DNA of 64,000 nt from Chitinophagales bacterium (GCA_021323755.1 JAJPKJ010000016.1:1-64000), one strand, 5' to 3'. Positions 26,555 through 35,381 are shown, numbered from the stretch's first letter. Made by a program: numbers and translations. The notes: a model not told the origin generated them from the sequence alone.

Positions 26555-27004
26555 ATGAAATTACATTTAATTAAGCCCGCAAAAGGCGCTACGCACAAAC
26601 AAAAAAGATTAGGTCGCGGTGAAGCATCCGGTAAGGGTGGAACTTCTACAAAAGGTAATAAAGGTCATCAATCCCGTAGTGGTTTTAAAAATAGGATCGC
26701 CCATGAAGGCGGACAGATGCCGATTCAGAGACGTTTGCCTAAAAGAGGATTCAAGAATATCAATCGCGTAGAATATAAAATTTTCAATCTCGGTCAGATA
26801 GACCATCTCACAGAAAAATATAGCATCAAAGAGTTTTCTGTTGAAAATTTATACGCAAGCGGTTTAATCAATCGTACGGACCGGGTAAAGATATTGGGAA
26901 ACGGAGAAGTAAAGACAAAGCTCATTTTTAGGGTAAATGCTGTAAGCGATAAAGCGAAAGCGGCAATAGAAGAAGCGGGCGGAACTATAGAAATTCTGAA
27001 ATAA
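26555..27004 (+). CDS. rplO: 50S ribosomal protein L15
   Basis: Late-assembly protein with a long basic extension. 149 residues: KQKRLGRGEASGKGGTSTKG, KGHQSRSGFKNRIAHEGGQM, and the domain ending ATIEEAGGTIEIL-like (AAIEEAGGTIEILK). A terminator-like hairpin lies between it and secY. Confidence 0.99.
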   Translation: MKLHLIKPAKGATHKQKRLGRGEASGKGGTSTKGNKGHQSRSGFKNRIAHEGGQMPIQRRLPKRGFKNINRVEYKIFNLGQIDHLTEKYSIKEFSVENLYASGLINRTDRVKILGNGEVKTKLIFRVNAVSDKAKAAIEEAGGTIEILK

Positions 27005-27021
27005 AATTGTGTAACTTGCAC

Positions 27022-27049
27022 AGGCGCATCGTAAATGCGTCTTTTTTTG
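27022..27049 (+). terminator. Terminator-like hairpin between rplO and secY
   Basis: AGGCGCAT (27022-27029) pairs with ATGCGTCT (27035-27042) through eight pairs (one G-U), 5-base loop, followed at once by TTTTTTTG. It looks like a true intrinsic terminator inside the operon, 35 bases before secY. Confidence 0.7.
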
Positions 27050-27083
27050 TTATAGATATTTTGAAAAAAAATCAAGATAATTC

Positions 27084-28421
27084 GTGAATAAACTTTTTCA
27101 AACACTTAGAAATATCTGGAGTATCGAGGAATTAAAAAGCAAGATACTGGTTACACTTTCATTGGTGTTGATATTTCGTTTTGGTGTACACGTCGTGCTA
27201 CCCGGAATTGATCCCACAAAACTTGCAGCTCTTGCTGGTACAAAAACCGGCGCATTAGGGCTTATCGATGCTTTTTCCGGAGGAGCTTTTTCCCAGGCTT
27301 CAATTTTGGCTTTAGGTATCATGCCCTATATTTCTGCTTCTATCTTTATGCAGTTGATGACCATCCTTGTTCCTCAAATGCAAAAAGTGCAAAAAGAAGG
27401 AGAAAGCGGTAGAAAGAAGATCAACCAGTGGACAAGATATCTCACCGTTATTGTAACAGCAGTTCAGGCAGGTGCCTATGTTGGATTTTTAAAGAAAATG
27501 GGAGAGAACGCCGTTATTGAATCCTACGCTCCTTATTTCTGGTTATCGACAATTATCGTTCTCACCGCAGGAACATTATTTGTTATGTGGCTAGGCGAAA
27601 AAATTACCGATAAAGGATTGGGCAATGGAACCTCCTTGATAATCATGATCGGTATCTTAGGTCGCTTACCCAGCGCTTTTAAAAATGAATTGAGCGCTAA
27701 GCTAGCGGCCGGCAGTGGTGGCATTTTGATTTTTGTAATCGAAATTGCCATTCTCATCGCGATCATTATGGGATTGATCGTGTTGATACAAGGTGTAAGA
27801 AAAGTTCCGGTCAATTATGCAAAACAGATCGTTGGTAATCGTCAGTTCGGCGGCGCCCGTCAATTTTTACCATTAAAAGTGAACAGTGCAGGTGTAATGC
27901 CAATCATTTTTGCCCAAGCGATCATGTTCTTACCCACATTGATCTCCTATACCAGTTTTGAAAATAAAGAAGGCATATCACAGGTTTTTTCTGATCCGAA
28001 GAATTATCTGCACATGCTTATTTATGCAGTTATCGTAATTGCATTCACTTTTTTATACACGGCATTGATCTTTAATCCAAAGCAAATCGCCGAAGATCTA
28101 AAACGCAATAACGGTTTTATTCCCGGCGTAAAACCAGGTCAGCCTACTGTTGATTATATCGGTAATGTAATGGATAAAATCACCTTACCTGGCGCTGTAT
28201 TACTTGCCGTCGTTGGTATTTTACCCGGCTTCGCACAACGTCTTGGTGTTACGCAGGGGTTCGCTGCCTTTTTTGGAGGAACTTCTTTGCTGATCATGGT
28301 CGGGGTGATTTTGGATACGCTTCAACAAATTGAAACGCAGTTATTGATGCGTCAATACGATGGCTTGATGAAGAGCGGTAGAATACAGGGCCGCCAGTCT
28401 GTTACAAGCACGGTCATTTAA
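27084..28421 (+). CDS. secY: Preprotein translocase subunit SecY
   Basis: Channel subunit of the Sec translocon. 445 residues, ten membrane helices, starting with GTG at 27084 (MNKLFQTLRNIWSIEELKSK). Family stretches: FRFGVHVVLPGID, the plug region DAFSGGAFSQASILALGIMP, and NGFIPGVKPGQPT. The C-terminal tail RQYDGLMKSGRIQG is normal. It follows a terminator-like hairpin, so its level may be set below that of the ribosomal proteins. Confidence 0.98.
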   Translation: MNKLFQTLRNIWSIEELKSKILVTLSLVLIFRFGVHVVLPGIDPTKLAALAGTKTGALGLIDAFSGGAFSQASILALGIMPYISASIFMQLMTILVPQMQKVQKEGESGRKKINQWTRYLTVIVTAVQAGAYVGFLKKMGENAVIESYAPYFWLSTIIVLTAGTLFVMWLGEKITDKGLGNGTSLIIMIGILGRLPSAFKNELSAKLAAGSGGILIFVIEIAILIAIIMGLIVLIQGVRKVPVNYAKQIVGNRQFGGARQFLPLKVNSAGVMPIIFAQAIMFLPTLISYTSFENKEGISQVFSDPKNYLHMLIYAVIVIAFTFLYTALIFNPKQIAEDLKRNNGFIPGVKPGQPTVDYIGNVMDKITLPGAVLLAVVGILPGFAQRLGVTQGFAAFFGGTSLLIMVGVILDTLQQIETQLLMRQYDGLMKSGRIQGRQSVTSTVI

Positions 28422-28445
28422 ACCTATTTATCAAAATTTTTGTTT

Positions 28446-28481
28446 AATAAACCTGTTAGGCCATGACTTAACAGGTTTATT
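28446..28481 (+). terminator. 13-base-pair inverted repeat after secY, possible weak terminator
   Basis: AATAAACCTGTTA (28446-28458) and TAACAGGTTTATT (28469-28481) are exact reverse complements with a 10-base loop. The tail is TATAGATAG rather than a U-run, so termination would be weak; mRNA processing or stability are alternatives. Confidence 0.45.
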
Positions 28482-28505
28482 TATAGATAGAAAAGCAATT
28501 GCATA

Positions 28506-29309
28506 ATGATCTATTATAAAACGAAGGCAGAAATAGAATTGATTCGCAGCAGCTGTGCCATTGTCGGCATGGCGCTTACCGAAGCTGCTTCGTTTTTAAA
28601 ACCGGGGGTGACCACCAAACAACTTGATGAAAGACTTGAGCAATTGATTCTTGACAATGGCGCGGTTCCCTCTTTCAAAAATTACCGCGGGTATCCTTTC
28701 ACCAGTTGTATTTCTGTGAATGAAGCGGTGGTACACGGTTTCCCTTCCGATAAGGAATTGAAAGAAGGCGATATTGTTTCTGTTGATGTTGGCGCTTTTA
28801 AGAATGGATATCACGGCGACAGCGCATATACATTCGCGTTAGGAAACCCGGGAGATGGGGTCTTGCAATTGATGCGTGTAACCAAAGAAGCCTTATATAA
28901 GGGAATTGAAAAAGCCATTGCGGGTAACCGGGTTGGAGATATTTCCTTTGCAGTGCAGGATTATGCAGAAAAAAAACATGGTTACGGAATTGTTCGTGAA
29001 CTCGTAGGACATGGACTGGGCAAGCATTTGCACGAAGATCCCCAAGTAGCAAATTATGGAAGACGCGGCACTGGCGCGAAACTGCAGGACGGGTTGGTAA
29101 TTGCCATTGAGCCCATGGTTAATCTCGGAACAAAAGATGTTTTCTACGATGATGATGGTTGGACGGTCCGCACAAAAGATGGAAAACCGGCTGCTCACTA
29201 CGAACATACTATTTGCGTACATAAAGTAAAAGCAGAAATATTATCTTCATTTGCCCAAGTGGAAAAAGCCGAGAAAGCTAACGCCAATTTACATGCTGCT
29301 TATTATTAA
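28506..29309 (+). CDS. map: Methionine aminopeptidase, type I
   Basis: Removes the initiator methionine. 267 residues with all metal and catalytic residues: His77 (VVHGFP), Asp94 and Asp105 (VDVGAFKNGYHGDSA), His169 (GHGLGKHLHE), Glu202 (AIEPM) and Glu233 (HYEHT). It follows secY by 84 bases, as is usual in Bacteroidota, but infA and the alpha operon do not follow. Confidence 0.97.
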   Translation: MIYYKTKAEIELIRSSCAIVGMALTEAASFLKPGVTTKQLDERLEQLILDNGAVPSFKNYRGYPFTSCISVNEAVVHGFPSDKELKEGDIVSVDVGAFKNGYHGDSAYTFALGNPGDGVLQLMRVTKEALYKGIEKAIAGNRVGDISFAVQDYAEKKHGYGIVRELVGHGLGKHLHEDPQVANYGRRGTGAKLQDGLVIAIEPMVNLGTKDVFYDDDGWTVRTKDGKPAAHYEHTICVHKVKAEILSSFAQVEKAEKANANLHAAYY

Positions 29310-29332
29310 ATATTTGCCTCTAACGATAATGA

Positions 29333-29367
29333 AAAAAGGATTTCTGTTTGGGAAATCCTTTTTGTTT
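29333..29367 (+). terminator. Intrinsic terminator after map
   Basis: Perfect 12-base-pair stem (AAAAAGGATTTC at 29333-29344, GAAATCCTTTTT at 29352-29363) with a 7-base loop and T-rich tail. It closes the S10/spc transcript. Confidence 0.85.
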
Positions 29368-29382
29368 TGAGAGAAAAAAATA

Positions 29383-31038
29383 TTATTTATACAACAACTC
29401 GTAATATTCATTCGCCATACGTCCTGCATCAAATTGATAACGAACATCGCGCATGCCATTCTTTACAATATGGCGCCAGGTATGATAATTATCATAGTAT
29501 AATGGCAATATTTCTTTTTCCAGGATCTCAAACAATTTGAGATAATCATAGTCATCCTGCTGCGTAACATTCATGTTTGCATAGTCTGCTTTTGGCACCA
29601 CAAATCCATTATGACCATGATTAATGAATTCAGGTATCCATCCATCGTCAGTTGAAAAATTAACAGCGCCATTCATGGCAGCGGTCATGCCACTTGTGCC
29701 CGATGCTTCCCGCGGAACGCGTGGATTATTCAACCAGCAATCAGCACCCTGTTTCAATCTTTTTGATAATGCCAGTTCATAACCAATCAGCACAGCAACA
29801 TTTTTGTATCCTTTACTTAAATGAACAAGATTGTTAAATTCATTGATCGCCGGATAATCCATCGGGTAAGGTTTACCCGCCCAGATAATTTGTACAGGAT
29901 ACTTTGTATCAGATGTGAGTTTATTAAAACGCGCGATATCTCTTGTTAAAAAATCAGCACGTTTATATCCTGCAAATCGTCTCGCCCAAACAATCGTGAA
30001 TACATCAGGATCAAAGATCTTTCCTGTCTGGTCCGCTACAATTTCAAAAGCTCTTTTCTTTAAATATTTCTTTCTGTCATCCCACCAATAATCATCATTT
30101 TCCTCCATCTTTTTGTACAACTGTTTATCTGCCCAGTAACGCCAGTTCTGTGCGTTAGTAATGGAAATGATCGGGCAGATCTTACTGTACTTACTCCACA
30201 TCGCCCTGGACACATTTCCATGCAATTTCGAAACGCCATTGGCAATATGTGCAAATCGCAACGCTGCTAGTGAATGATTGAAAGCATCATCTTCATTGCC
30301 AATCAATTTTTTTGTCTCTTCAACGGATAATCCGCAGAAATAACTCATTTTATGGCAGAGGTAAATATCGTGTTTTTCATTACCAGCTTCTTCTGGCGTG
30401 TGCGTTGTGAAAACCATCCGCTTTCTTACTTCATCAAAATTCTTATTGAATTTTTGATATAAATAAAAAGCAGCACTGATCCCATGCGCTTCATTCAAAT
30501 GATACAAATCCGGATTGAATCCCAATTCATCAATTAATTTTGCACCTCCAACGCCCAGTAAAATAAATTGCGCAACTTTTGTTGCAACGTTTGCATCATA
30601 TAAACGATGTGTAATGGTTTGCGAAACATAATCATTCTCCGGCAGATCGGTACTCAATAAAAATAGGGGAGCGCTTTTAAAGGTTTCTGGATTCAGGTAC
30701 CATACCTTTACCCAAACCGGATGTTCGTGAATGGTTACCTGGAATTTTAATCCCGTATCTTCTAAAAAACTATATTGTTTTTCTAACCAGGTAACCTGCA
30801 AGGTCTGATCCTGATTTCTAGCCTGATCATAATATCCGTATTTCCATAAAATGCCAACAGAAATCAAATTCTGGCGTAATTCATAAGCGCTGCGTAAATG
30901 CGATCCTGCAAGAAATCCTAATCCGCCGCTGTAAATTTTAAGTGGTTGATGAACCGCAAATTCCATGGAGAAATAAGCGACCTTTTTTGTATAGCGTTCA
31001 TCAATGGGATAGGGTACTGTAAAGTTTTTAAAACTCAT
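29383..31038 (-). CDS. glgP: GT35 alpha-glucan phosphorylase homologue lacking the PLP lysine
   Basis: 551 residues related to glycogen/maltodextrin phosphorylases. Visible family stretches: VAYFSMEFAVHQPLKIYSGGLG at the N-terminus, YHLNEAHGISAAF, FTTHTPEEAGNEKHD, and WARRFAGYKRADFL. It is shorter than the usual 700-850 residues. In active phosphorylases the cofactor lysine lies in EASGTSGMK or EASGTGNMK; here the sequence is EASGTSGMTAAMNG with Thr452 (codon ACC) in place of Lys. The GDH loop of the N-terminal region is GSH. Phosphorolysis by the standard mechanism is therefore doubtful; glycogen binding or a changed activity is possible. Monocistronic, minus strand. Confidence 0.85.
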   Translation of the reverse strand: MSFKNFTVPYPIDERYTKKVAYFSMEFAVHQPLKIYSGGLGFLAGSHLRSAYELRQNLISVGILWKYGYYDQARNQDQTLQVTWLEKQYSFLEDTGLKFQVTIHEHPVWVKVWYLNPETFKSAPLFLLSTDLPENDYVSQTITHRLYDANVATKVAQFILLGVGGAKLIDELGFNPDLYHLNEAHGISAAFYLYQKFNKNFDEVRKRMVFTTHTPEEAGNEKHDIYLCHKMSYFCGLSVEETKKLIGNEDDAFNHSLAALRFAHIANGVSKLHGNVSRAMWSKYSKICPIISITNAQNWRYWADKQLYKKMEENDDYWWDDRKKYLKKRAFEIVADQTGKIFDPDVFTIVWARRFAGYKRADFLTRDIARFNKLTSDTKYPVQIIWAGKPYPMDYPAINEFNNLVHLSKGYKNVAVLIGYELALSKRLKQGADCWLNNPRVPREASGTSGMTAAMNGAVNFSTDDGWIPEFINHGHNGFVVPKADYANMNVTQQDDYDYLKLFEILEKEILPLYYDNYHTWRHIVKNGMRDVRYQFDAGRMANEYYELLYK

Positions 31039-31174
31039 AAGCTATCGTTGTTTCTTAACGAGGTTGTTTGTCAATGCGTAAAAAACACGCAATATAACGG
31101 ATAAAATTGAATTGGATTGTATGAACAGCCTGCAAAGCTTTATTTTTAGGTGCCCGTTTCTAAAAAGAAAATTA

Positions 31175-32143
31175 TTATTTTATTCTTTTGACAGATTTCT
31201 TCTTTTGCTCCTTCTTTTTGTAATACATTCCTTCAAATAAGCACTTGATATCACGATGACTTCCACACACAGAGATCTCCTTAATGTAAACGGTATTTCC
31301 CTTAAATGAGAACTGAATGCCGCAGGGATCATTATTAGAATGGTATTGGGCTATCGTAGAAGAAATGAATTTTGCCGTTCCTTTCAATTCTCCTTTGCAA
31401 TCGCCATTGTCTTTTTCAAAATGAATAAAGAACATAAATCGCGAAACATCTTTTCCTGCATCGCGAACGGAAACCAGGTTTTTTTTGTCTTGCAGGTAAT
31501 CGCCGCTTAATGTGTGTTTGCGCGGCAAGGTATCGATCGGATTAATGAGCGGTAAATTTCTTGCATTCGGTTCGTTTGATTCGGTAAGTATCAAATTGAA
31601 TTTTCCAACGTCATTATAAACGTAAATATCTTTTTTGTAAAGTAATTCGCCTGAACTGCTTTTGTGCTGATGGGTAATGGTTTCAGTAAATTTTGTGTCG
31701 AGGGTTGCAGAAGCATTGTATCCGTCATTATTAAGAGAGAATAAATATTTGCAAGCTGAATATTTTTTTTGCTTTGTGAAGCAACTGAGAAAGGCAATCT
31801 CCTTTTCCTGGGAAATGGCATTGAAAAACAAGTAATATTCATTTTTTCCGGCTCTTGTTTTTGCAACAAGATAGATTTTCGGTTTTGTCGTTTTCCCAAA
31901 ATATCTGTTGAGCACACTGTCTGGAAAAAAAAGGGTAAAGGTTTTGTAATTCACGAACAAAGAATCGTTCTGATCCCGATCCAAAATATCATCAGTTATT
32001 TGAAAAGGCAATGCAACGGTTGGAAATGCTTCAAGAAAATCGTCAACATCAGCATGTGTATTTTCATTCAGAGGAACTTTCTTGCTTTTGCACGAAAAAA
32101 ATGCGGGAAGTATAATAAAGATCAACAAATATTTCTTGAGCAT
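31175..32143 (-). CDS. Putative lipoprotein, unknown function
   Basis: 322 residues from the ATG at 32143 with a lipoprotein signal (MLKKYLLIFIILPAFFSCKS; lipobox FFSC). The body is mixed alpha/beta with two Cys-containing segments (DCKGE and VCGSHRDIKC) near the C-terminus, which could form disulfides, and a Lys-rich end (KKKEQKKKSVKRIK). No family recognised. A GTG at 32155 is an alternative start. It diverges from the dtxR-like gene. Confidence 0.7.
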   Translation of the reverse strand: MLKKYLLIFIILPAFFSCKSKKVPLNENTHADVDDFLEAFPTVALPFQITDDILDRDQNDSLFVNYKTFTLFFPDSVLNRYFGKTTKPKIYLVAKTRAGKNEYYLFFNAISQEKEIAFLSCFTKQKKYSACKYLFSLNNDGYNASATLDTKFTETITHQHKSSSGELLYKKDIYVYNDVGKFNLILTESNEPNARNLPLINPIDTLPRKHTLSGDYLQDKKNLVSVRDAGKDVSRFMFFIHFEKDNGDCKGELKGTAKFISSTIAQYHSNNDPCGIQFSFKGNTVYIKEISVCGSHRDIKCLFEGMYYKKKEQKKKSVKRIK

Positions 32144-32210
32144 AGAAAAATACACATTGTTTCCAGCTTTAAATATAGCTATTTGACCACAATAACGATA
32201 ATAATAAATA

Positions 32211-32243
32211 TTTATTTTTTTTTAATTATTTTTTTTAGATTTG
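32211..32243 (+). promoter_or_regulatory. Promoter of the dtxR-mntH operon
   Basis: TTTA at 32211-32214, 21-base spacer, TAGATTTG at 32236-32243 (full TAnnTTTG match). Expected start near 32250, only about 16 bases before the TTG start. The -7 box is embedded in the predicted operator. Confidence 0.55.
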
Positions 32244-32249
32244 TCTAAA
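32234..32249. promoter_or_regulatory. Predicted DtxR/MntR-type operator on the -7 box
   Basis: TTTAGA-TTTG-TCTAAA, a perfect 6+6 inverted repeat with a 4-base centre. Its outline is like the DtxR/IdeR-type box TTTAGG-N4-CCTAAA. It covers the -7 element of the gene for a DtxR-family regulator, so metal-dependent autorepression is likely. Confidence 0.6.
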
Positions 32250-32265
32250 TTTAATTTTAGGCGAT

Positions 32266-32931
32266 TTGAAATATTCAATTAGTAAAGAGAATTATCTTAA
32301 AGCGATTTTTCATTTGCAAAATGAAAACGGGGTCGTCACTACCAATGAACTCGCTGCAGCTTTATTGACGAAACCTGCATCAGTAACGGATATGCTCAAG
32401 AAATTAAAAGCACAACGATTATTGATCTATGAGAAATACAAAGGATTTAAACTGAATAATGAAGGAAGAAAGGTTGCGTTACAGATCATTCGTAAACACC
32501 GGCTCTGGGAATATTTTTTGGTGGAGAAATTACAATTCGGCTGGGATGAAGTGCATGAGATGGCTGAAGAGCTCGAACACTTCACCCATAAAAAACTAAT
32601 AGACCGGCTAGATACGTTTCTTAATTATCCGAAATCAGATCCACATGGCGATCCAATACCCGACAGTAATGGAAAATTCGATCAACAGCAAAAGCAGATT
32701 TCATTACCACATTTGTCTCTTCATAGAACTGCAAAGGTGTTGGCAATAAGCCCACAGACAAAAGAAATATTGGAATTGCTACAACATAAAAATATTCTTA
32801 TTGGCACAAAAATAGAAGTGAAGAAGAAATTTTCTTTTGATGATTCGTTGGAATTAAAAGTGAATAATCGTACTGCCGTCACTATAAGTGCTGCAGTTGC
32901 AAAAAGTATTTTGGTAAATGATGATCAATAG
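32266..32931 (+). CDS. Metal-dependent transcriptional regulator, DtxR/MntR family
   Basis: 221 residues: N-terminal winged helix (KENYLKAIFHLQNENGVVTTNELAAALLTKPASVTDMLKKL in pieces, residues 6-46) with the recognition helix TKPASVTDMLKKL, then the dimerisation and metal domain (residues 60-140; RKHRLWEYFLVEKL, EELEHFTHKKLIDRL) and a C-terminal FeoA/SH3-like domain (about 145-221). The usual metal ligands Glu and His of this region are seen. The start is TTG at 32266; no better codon is near. It overlaps mntH by 14 bases, which supports manganese or iron control of that transporter. Confidence 0.92.
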   Translation: MKYSISKENYLKAIFHLQNENGVVTTNELAAALLTKPASVTDMLKKLKAQRLLIYEKYKGFKLNNEGRKVALQIIRKHRLWEYFLVEKLQFGWDEVHEMAEELEHFTHKKLIDRLDTFLNYPKSDPHGDPIPDSNGKFDQQQKQISLPHLSLHRTAKVLAISPQTKEILELLQHKNILIGTKIEVKKKFSFDDSLELKVNNRTAVTISAAVAKSILVNDDQ

Positions 32932-34804
32932 ATTTCAAAAAAATGTTTCATTAAGTGAGGTGCACGGAACCATTAACACCAATATAAAGGGCTCATGGTG
33001 GAAGCAGGTTTTTGTTTTTTTTGGACCGGCGTATCTGGTCAGTGTGGGATACATGGATCCGGGGAATTGGGCAACGGACCTTGCGGGTGGAAGTCGGTTT
33101 GGTTACTCATTGCTATGGGTTTTGTTGATGAGCAATCTGATGGCCATGCTATTACAAAATTTATCAGCACGTCTGGGAATTGTTCGTGGCCGCGATCTTG
33201 CACAAGCCAACCGGGAGGCGTATCCAAAATTTATTAATATAGCATTGTACACACTGGCGGAGATTGCGATTGCCGCATGTGATCTTGCCGAAGTGCTCGG
33301 CATGGCGATCGGCATTCAATTACTTACGGGTTTGCCTTTGATGTATGGAGTAATGATAACCGTGCTCGATACTTTCCTGCTGCTTTTTCTCCAGCGTTTG
33401 GGAATGAGAAAAATGGAGGTCTTTATTTTGGGATTGATCGCTGTGGTGGGCGGTTCATTTTTGATTGAGATAATATTAGCGAAGCCTAACGCTGCAGAAG
33501 TCGCGACAGGATTTATTCCCCGGCTGGAAAATAAACAAGCCTTATACATTGCCATTGGTATTATCGGCGCCACGGTGATGCCGCATAATCTTTATTTGCA
33601 TTCAGCTTTAGTGCAAACACGCAAAATTCAAAAAGGCGATGAGCACGTGCGCCGGGCCTTAAAACTGAACTTTATTGATAGCGCCATTGCGCTTAATCTG
33701 GCTTTCCTTGTCAACGCTGCCATATTGATACTTGCTGCAACGGTTTTTTTCAAAACGGGAAACACCAATGTGGCCGAATTGAAGCAGGCCTATATTTTAT
33801 TACCAGCTCAGTTGGGTGCAAAAATTGCATCTATGGTCTTCGCCATTGCATTAATTGCTGCCGGACAAAGTTCAACCATTACCGGAACCTTGGCAGGTCA
33901 AATTGTAATGGAAGGATATTTGCAATTACGCATCAATCCATGGTTGCGCAGATTGATCACCCGATTGCTCGCAATCATTCCCTCGCTGGTGGTAATAATA
34001 TTTTTTGGTGAAGATAAAGTGGATGGCTTGCTGATATTGAGTCAGGTGATATTAAGTGTGCAATTGGGTTTTGCAATCATCCCGCTTATTCATTTTGTAG
34101 GGGAAAAAAGATTGATGGGGAAATTCTCCATCACACCGCTTACGAAAACTTTTGCATGGATTGTTGCTGCAATTCTTATCTACCTGAATATAAAATTGGT
34201 TTATCAGGGAATTGAAGAATATTTTTCCCGTGACGGATACTGGTTTTTAAAATCAGTAATTATTGTTTCAACACTTGCGTTGGTCAGCTTGCTGGTTTAT
34301 ATCTTCTTTCATCCATGGATATCAAAGAAGAAAACAGAAAAACCAATACAAATCCATCAGGAGTCTTTAACATTACAACATTTTGATGTTCCCGGAATAA
34401 AGACAATCGCCGTTGCGCTCGACTTTACTGTACATGATGAAAAACTGATCGCTTATGCATTGAAGCAAGGTGATAGAGAATCGAAATATATTCTGATCCA
34501 TGTTGTTGAAAGCGCATCGGCGCGCATACTTGGCAGGCAAAGTGATGATTACGAAACACGCAAGGATCAGGAACGGCTTGAATTCTACAAGAATCAACTT
34601 TCTGAAAAAGGATTTAATACCATTGCACGATTGGGTTATCAAAAACGTGCAAAAGAAATTATACGAATTGTTCACGAAGAAAATGTTGACATGCTTGTGA
34701 TCGGTTCACACGGCCACACCGGTTTGAAAGATTTGATATATGGGGAAACGGTTAATGCGGTCCGGCATGAATTGAACATTCCGGTTTTAGTTATACACCA
34801 GTAG
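32918..34804 (+). CDS. mntH: Nramp metal transporter with C-terminal UspA domain
   Basis: 628-residue fusion. Residues about 30-450 are an Nramp Mn2+/Fe2+ transporter with the metal-site motifs YMDPGNW (helix 1) and MPHNLYLHS (helix 6) and about 11 membrane helices. After a short linker comes a universal stress protein domain (about 485-628) beginning IKTIAVALDFTVHDEKLIAYA and ending IGSHGHTGLKDLIYGETVNA. In ATP-binding Usp domains the pattern is G-x2-G-x9-G-S/T; here the last pair is G-E, so ATP binding is uncertain. It overlaps the dtxR-like gene and is probably repressed by it. Confidence 0.93.
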   Translation: MMINRFQKNVSLSEVHGTINTNIKGSWWKQVFVFFGPAYLVSVGYMDPGNWATDLAGGSRFGYSLLWVLLMSNLMAMLLQNLSARLGIVRGRDLAQANREAYPKFINIALYTLAEIAIAACDLAEVLGMAIGIQLLTGLPLMYGVMITVLDTFLLLFLQRLGMRKMEVFILGLIAVVGGSFLIEIILAKPNAAEVATGFIPRLENKQALYIAIGIIGATVMPHNLYLHSALVQTRKIQKGDEHVRRALKLNFIDSAIALNLAFLVNAAILILAATVFFKTGNTNVAELKQAYILLPAQLGAKIASMVFAIALIAAGQSSTITGTLAGQIVMEGYLQLRINPWLRRLITRLLAIIPSLVVIIFFGEDKVDGLLILSQVILSVQLGFAIIPLIHFVGEKRLMGKFSITPLTKTFAWIVAAILIYLNIKLVYQGIEEYFSRDGYWFLKSVIIVSTLALVSLLVYIFFHPWISKKKTEKPIQIHQESLTLQHFDVPGIKTIAVALDFTVHDEKLIAYALKQGDRESKYILIHVVESASARILGRQSDDYETRKDQERLEFYKNQLSEKGFNTIARLGYQKRAKEIIRIVHEENVDMLVIGSHGHTGLKDLIYGETVNAVRHELNIPVLVIHQ

Positions 34805-35381
34805 GGAATTTTTTTTGCATCAGGTGTTTCAATCTGCTAAATGTCTCTGGTTTGATATTGAGATAGGAAGCCAGGTATTTTTGCGGCACTCTTTGTAAAA
34901 GATCAGCATTATTGTTCATGAATTGAATGAAACGCTCACGAACCGTTAATCGCATCTGGTCGTACTCTGATTTTTCTTTTTGTGTGTAAAGAGCGGTTAA
35001 GATCAGCCTGGCCAATTTTTCGATCTGTGGTCTTGTCTGATAGAGTTTTTCAAGGTTTTCTTTTGAGATGGAAATGACAGTACTGGGTTCAACCGCTTCT
35101 ACAAAATAAATAGAAGGAGAATCAGACAAAAAAGAAGAAATGGAATTGATGAGGTGATTTTCCTTGGCGATATAAGTGACTTTTTCTTCACGCCCTTTCA
35201 TAAAATATTTTCGCACCAAACCTTTTATTATCAGGTTAAGGTATATCTCTTTTTCTCCAGGTCTAATGAGTTTTTGTTTTTTTTCAAAAGTTCTTATCTC
35301 CACTAAATTGGCGATTGCGTTGAAATCTTCCTCAGCTAGTTCTGTATATCTCGATACATATTTTTTTAAAGTACTGAGCAT
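34791..35381 (-). CDS. Crp/Fnr family transcriptional regulator
   Basis: 196 residues: a cNMP-binding-like beta roll (about 20-120; KKQKLIRPGEKEIYLNLIIKGLVRKYF) and a C-terminal HTH with QKYLASYLNIKPETFSRLKHLM. No Cys cluster for an Fe-S centre. This short type with YLNIKPETFSR is common in Bacteroidota. It converges on mntH with a 14-base stop overlap. A one-mismatch -7 box (minus strand) is near 35405-35412. Confidence 0.88.
   Translation of the reverse strand: MLSTLKKYVSRYTELAEEDFNAIANLVEIRTFEKKQKLIRPGEKEIYLNLIIKGLVRKYFMKGREEKVTYIAKENHLINSISSFLSDSPSIYFVEAVEPSTVISISKENLEKLYQTRPQIEKLARLILTALYTQKEKSEYDQMRLTVRERFIQFMNNNADLLQRVPQKYLASYLNIKPETFSRLKHLMQKKFPTGV

Noticed and set aside
29383-31038. 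Glucan phosphorylase as a frameshifted or broken pseudogene
   Set aside because: The frame is intact over 551 codons, with ordered family motifs; only the PLP-site lysine and a few other residues differ.
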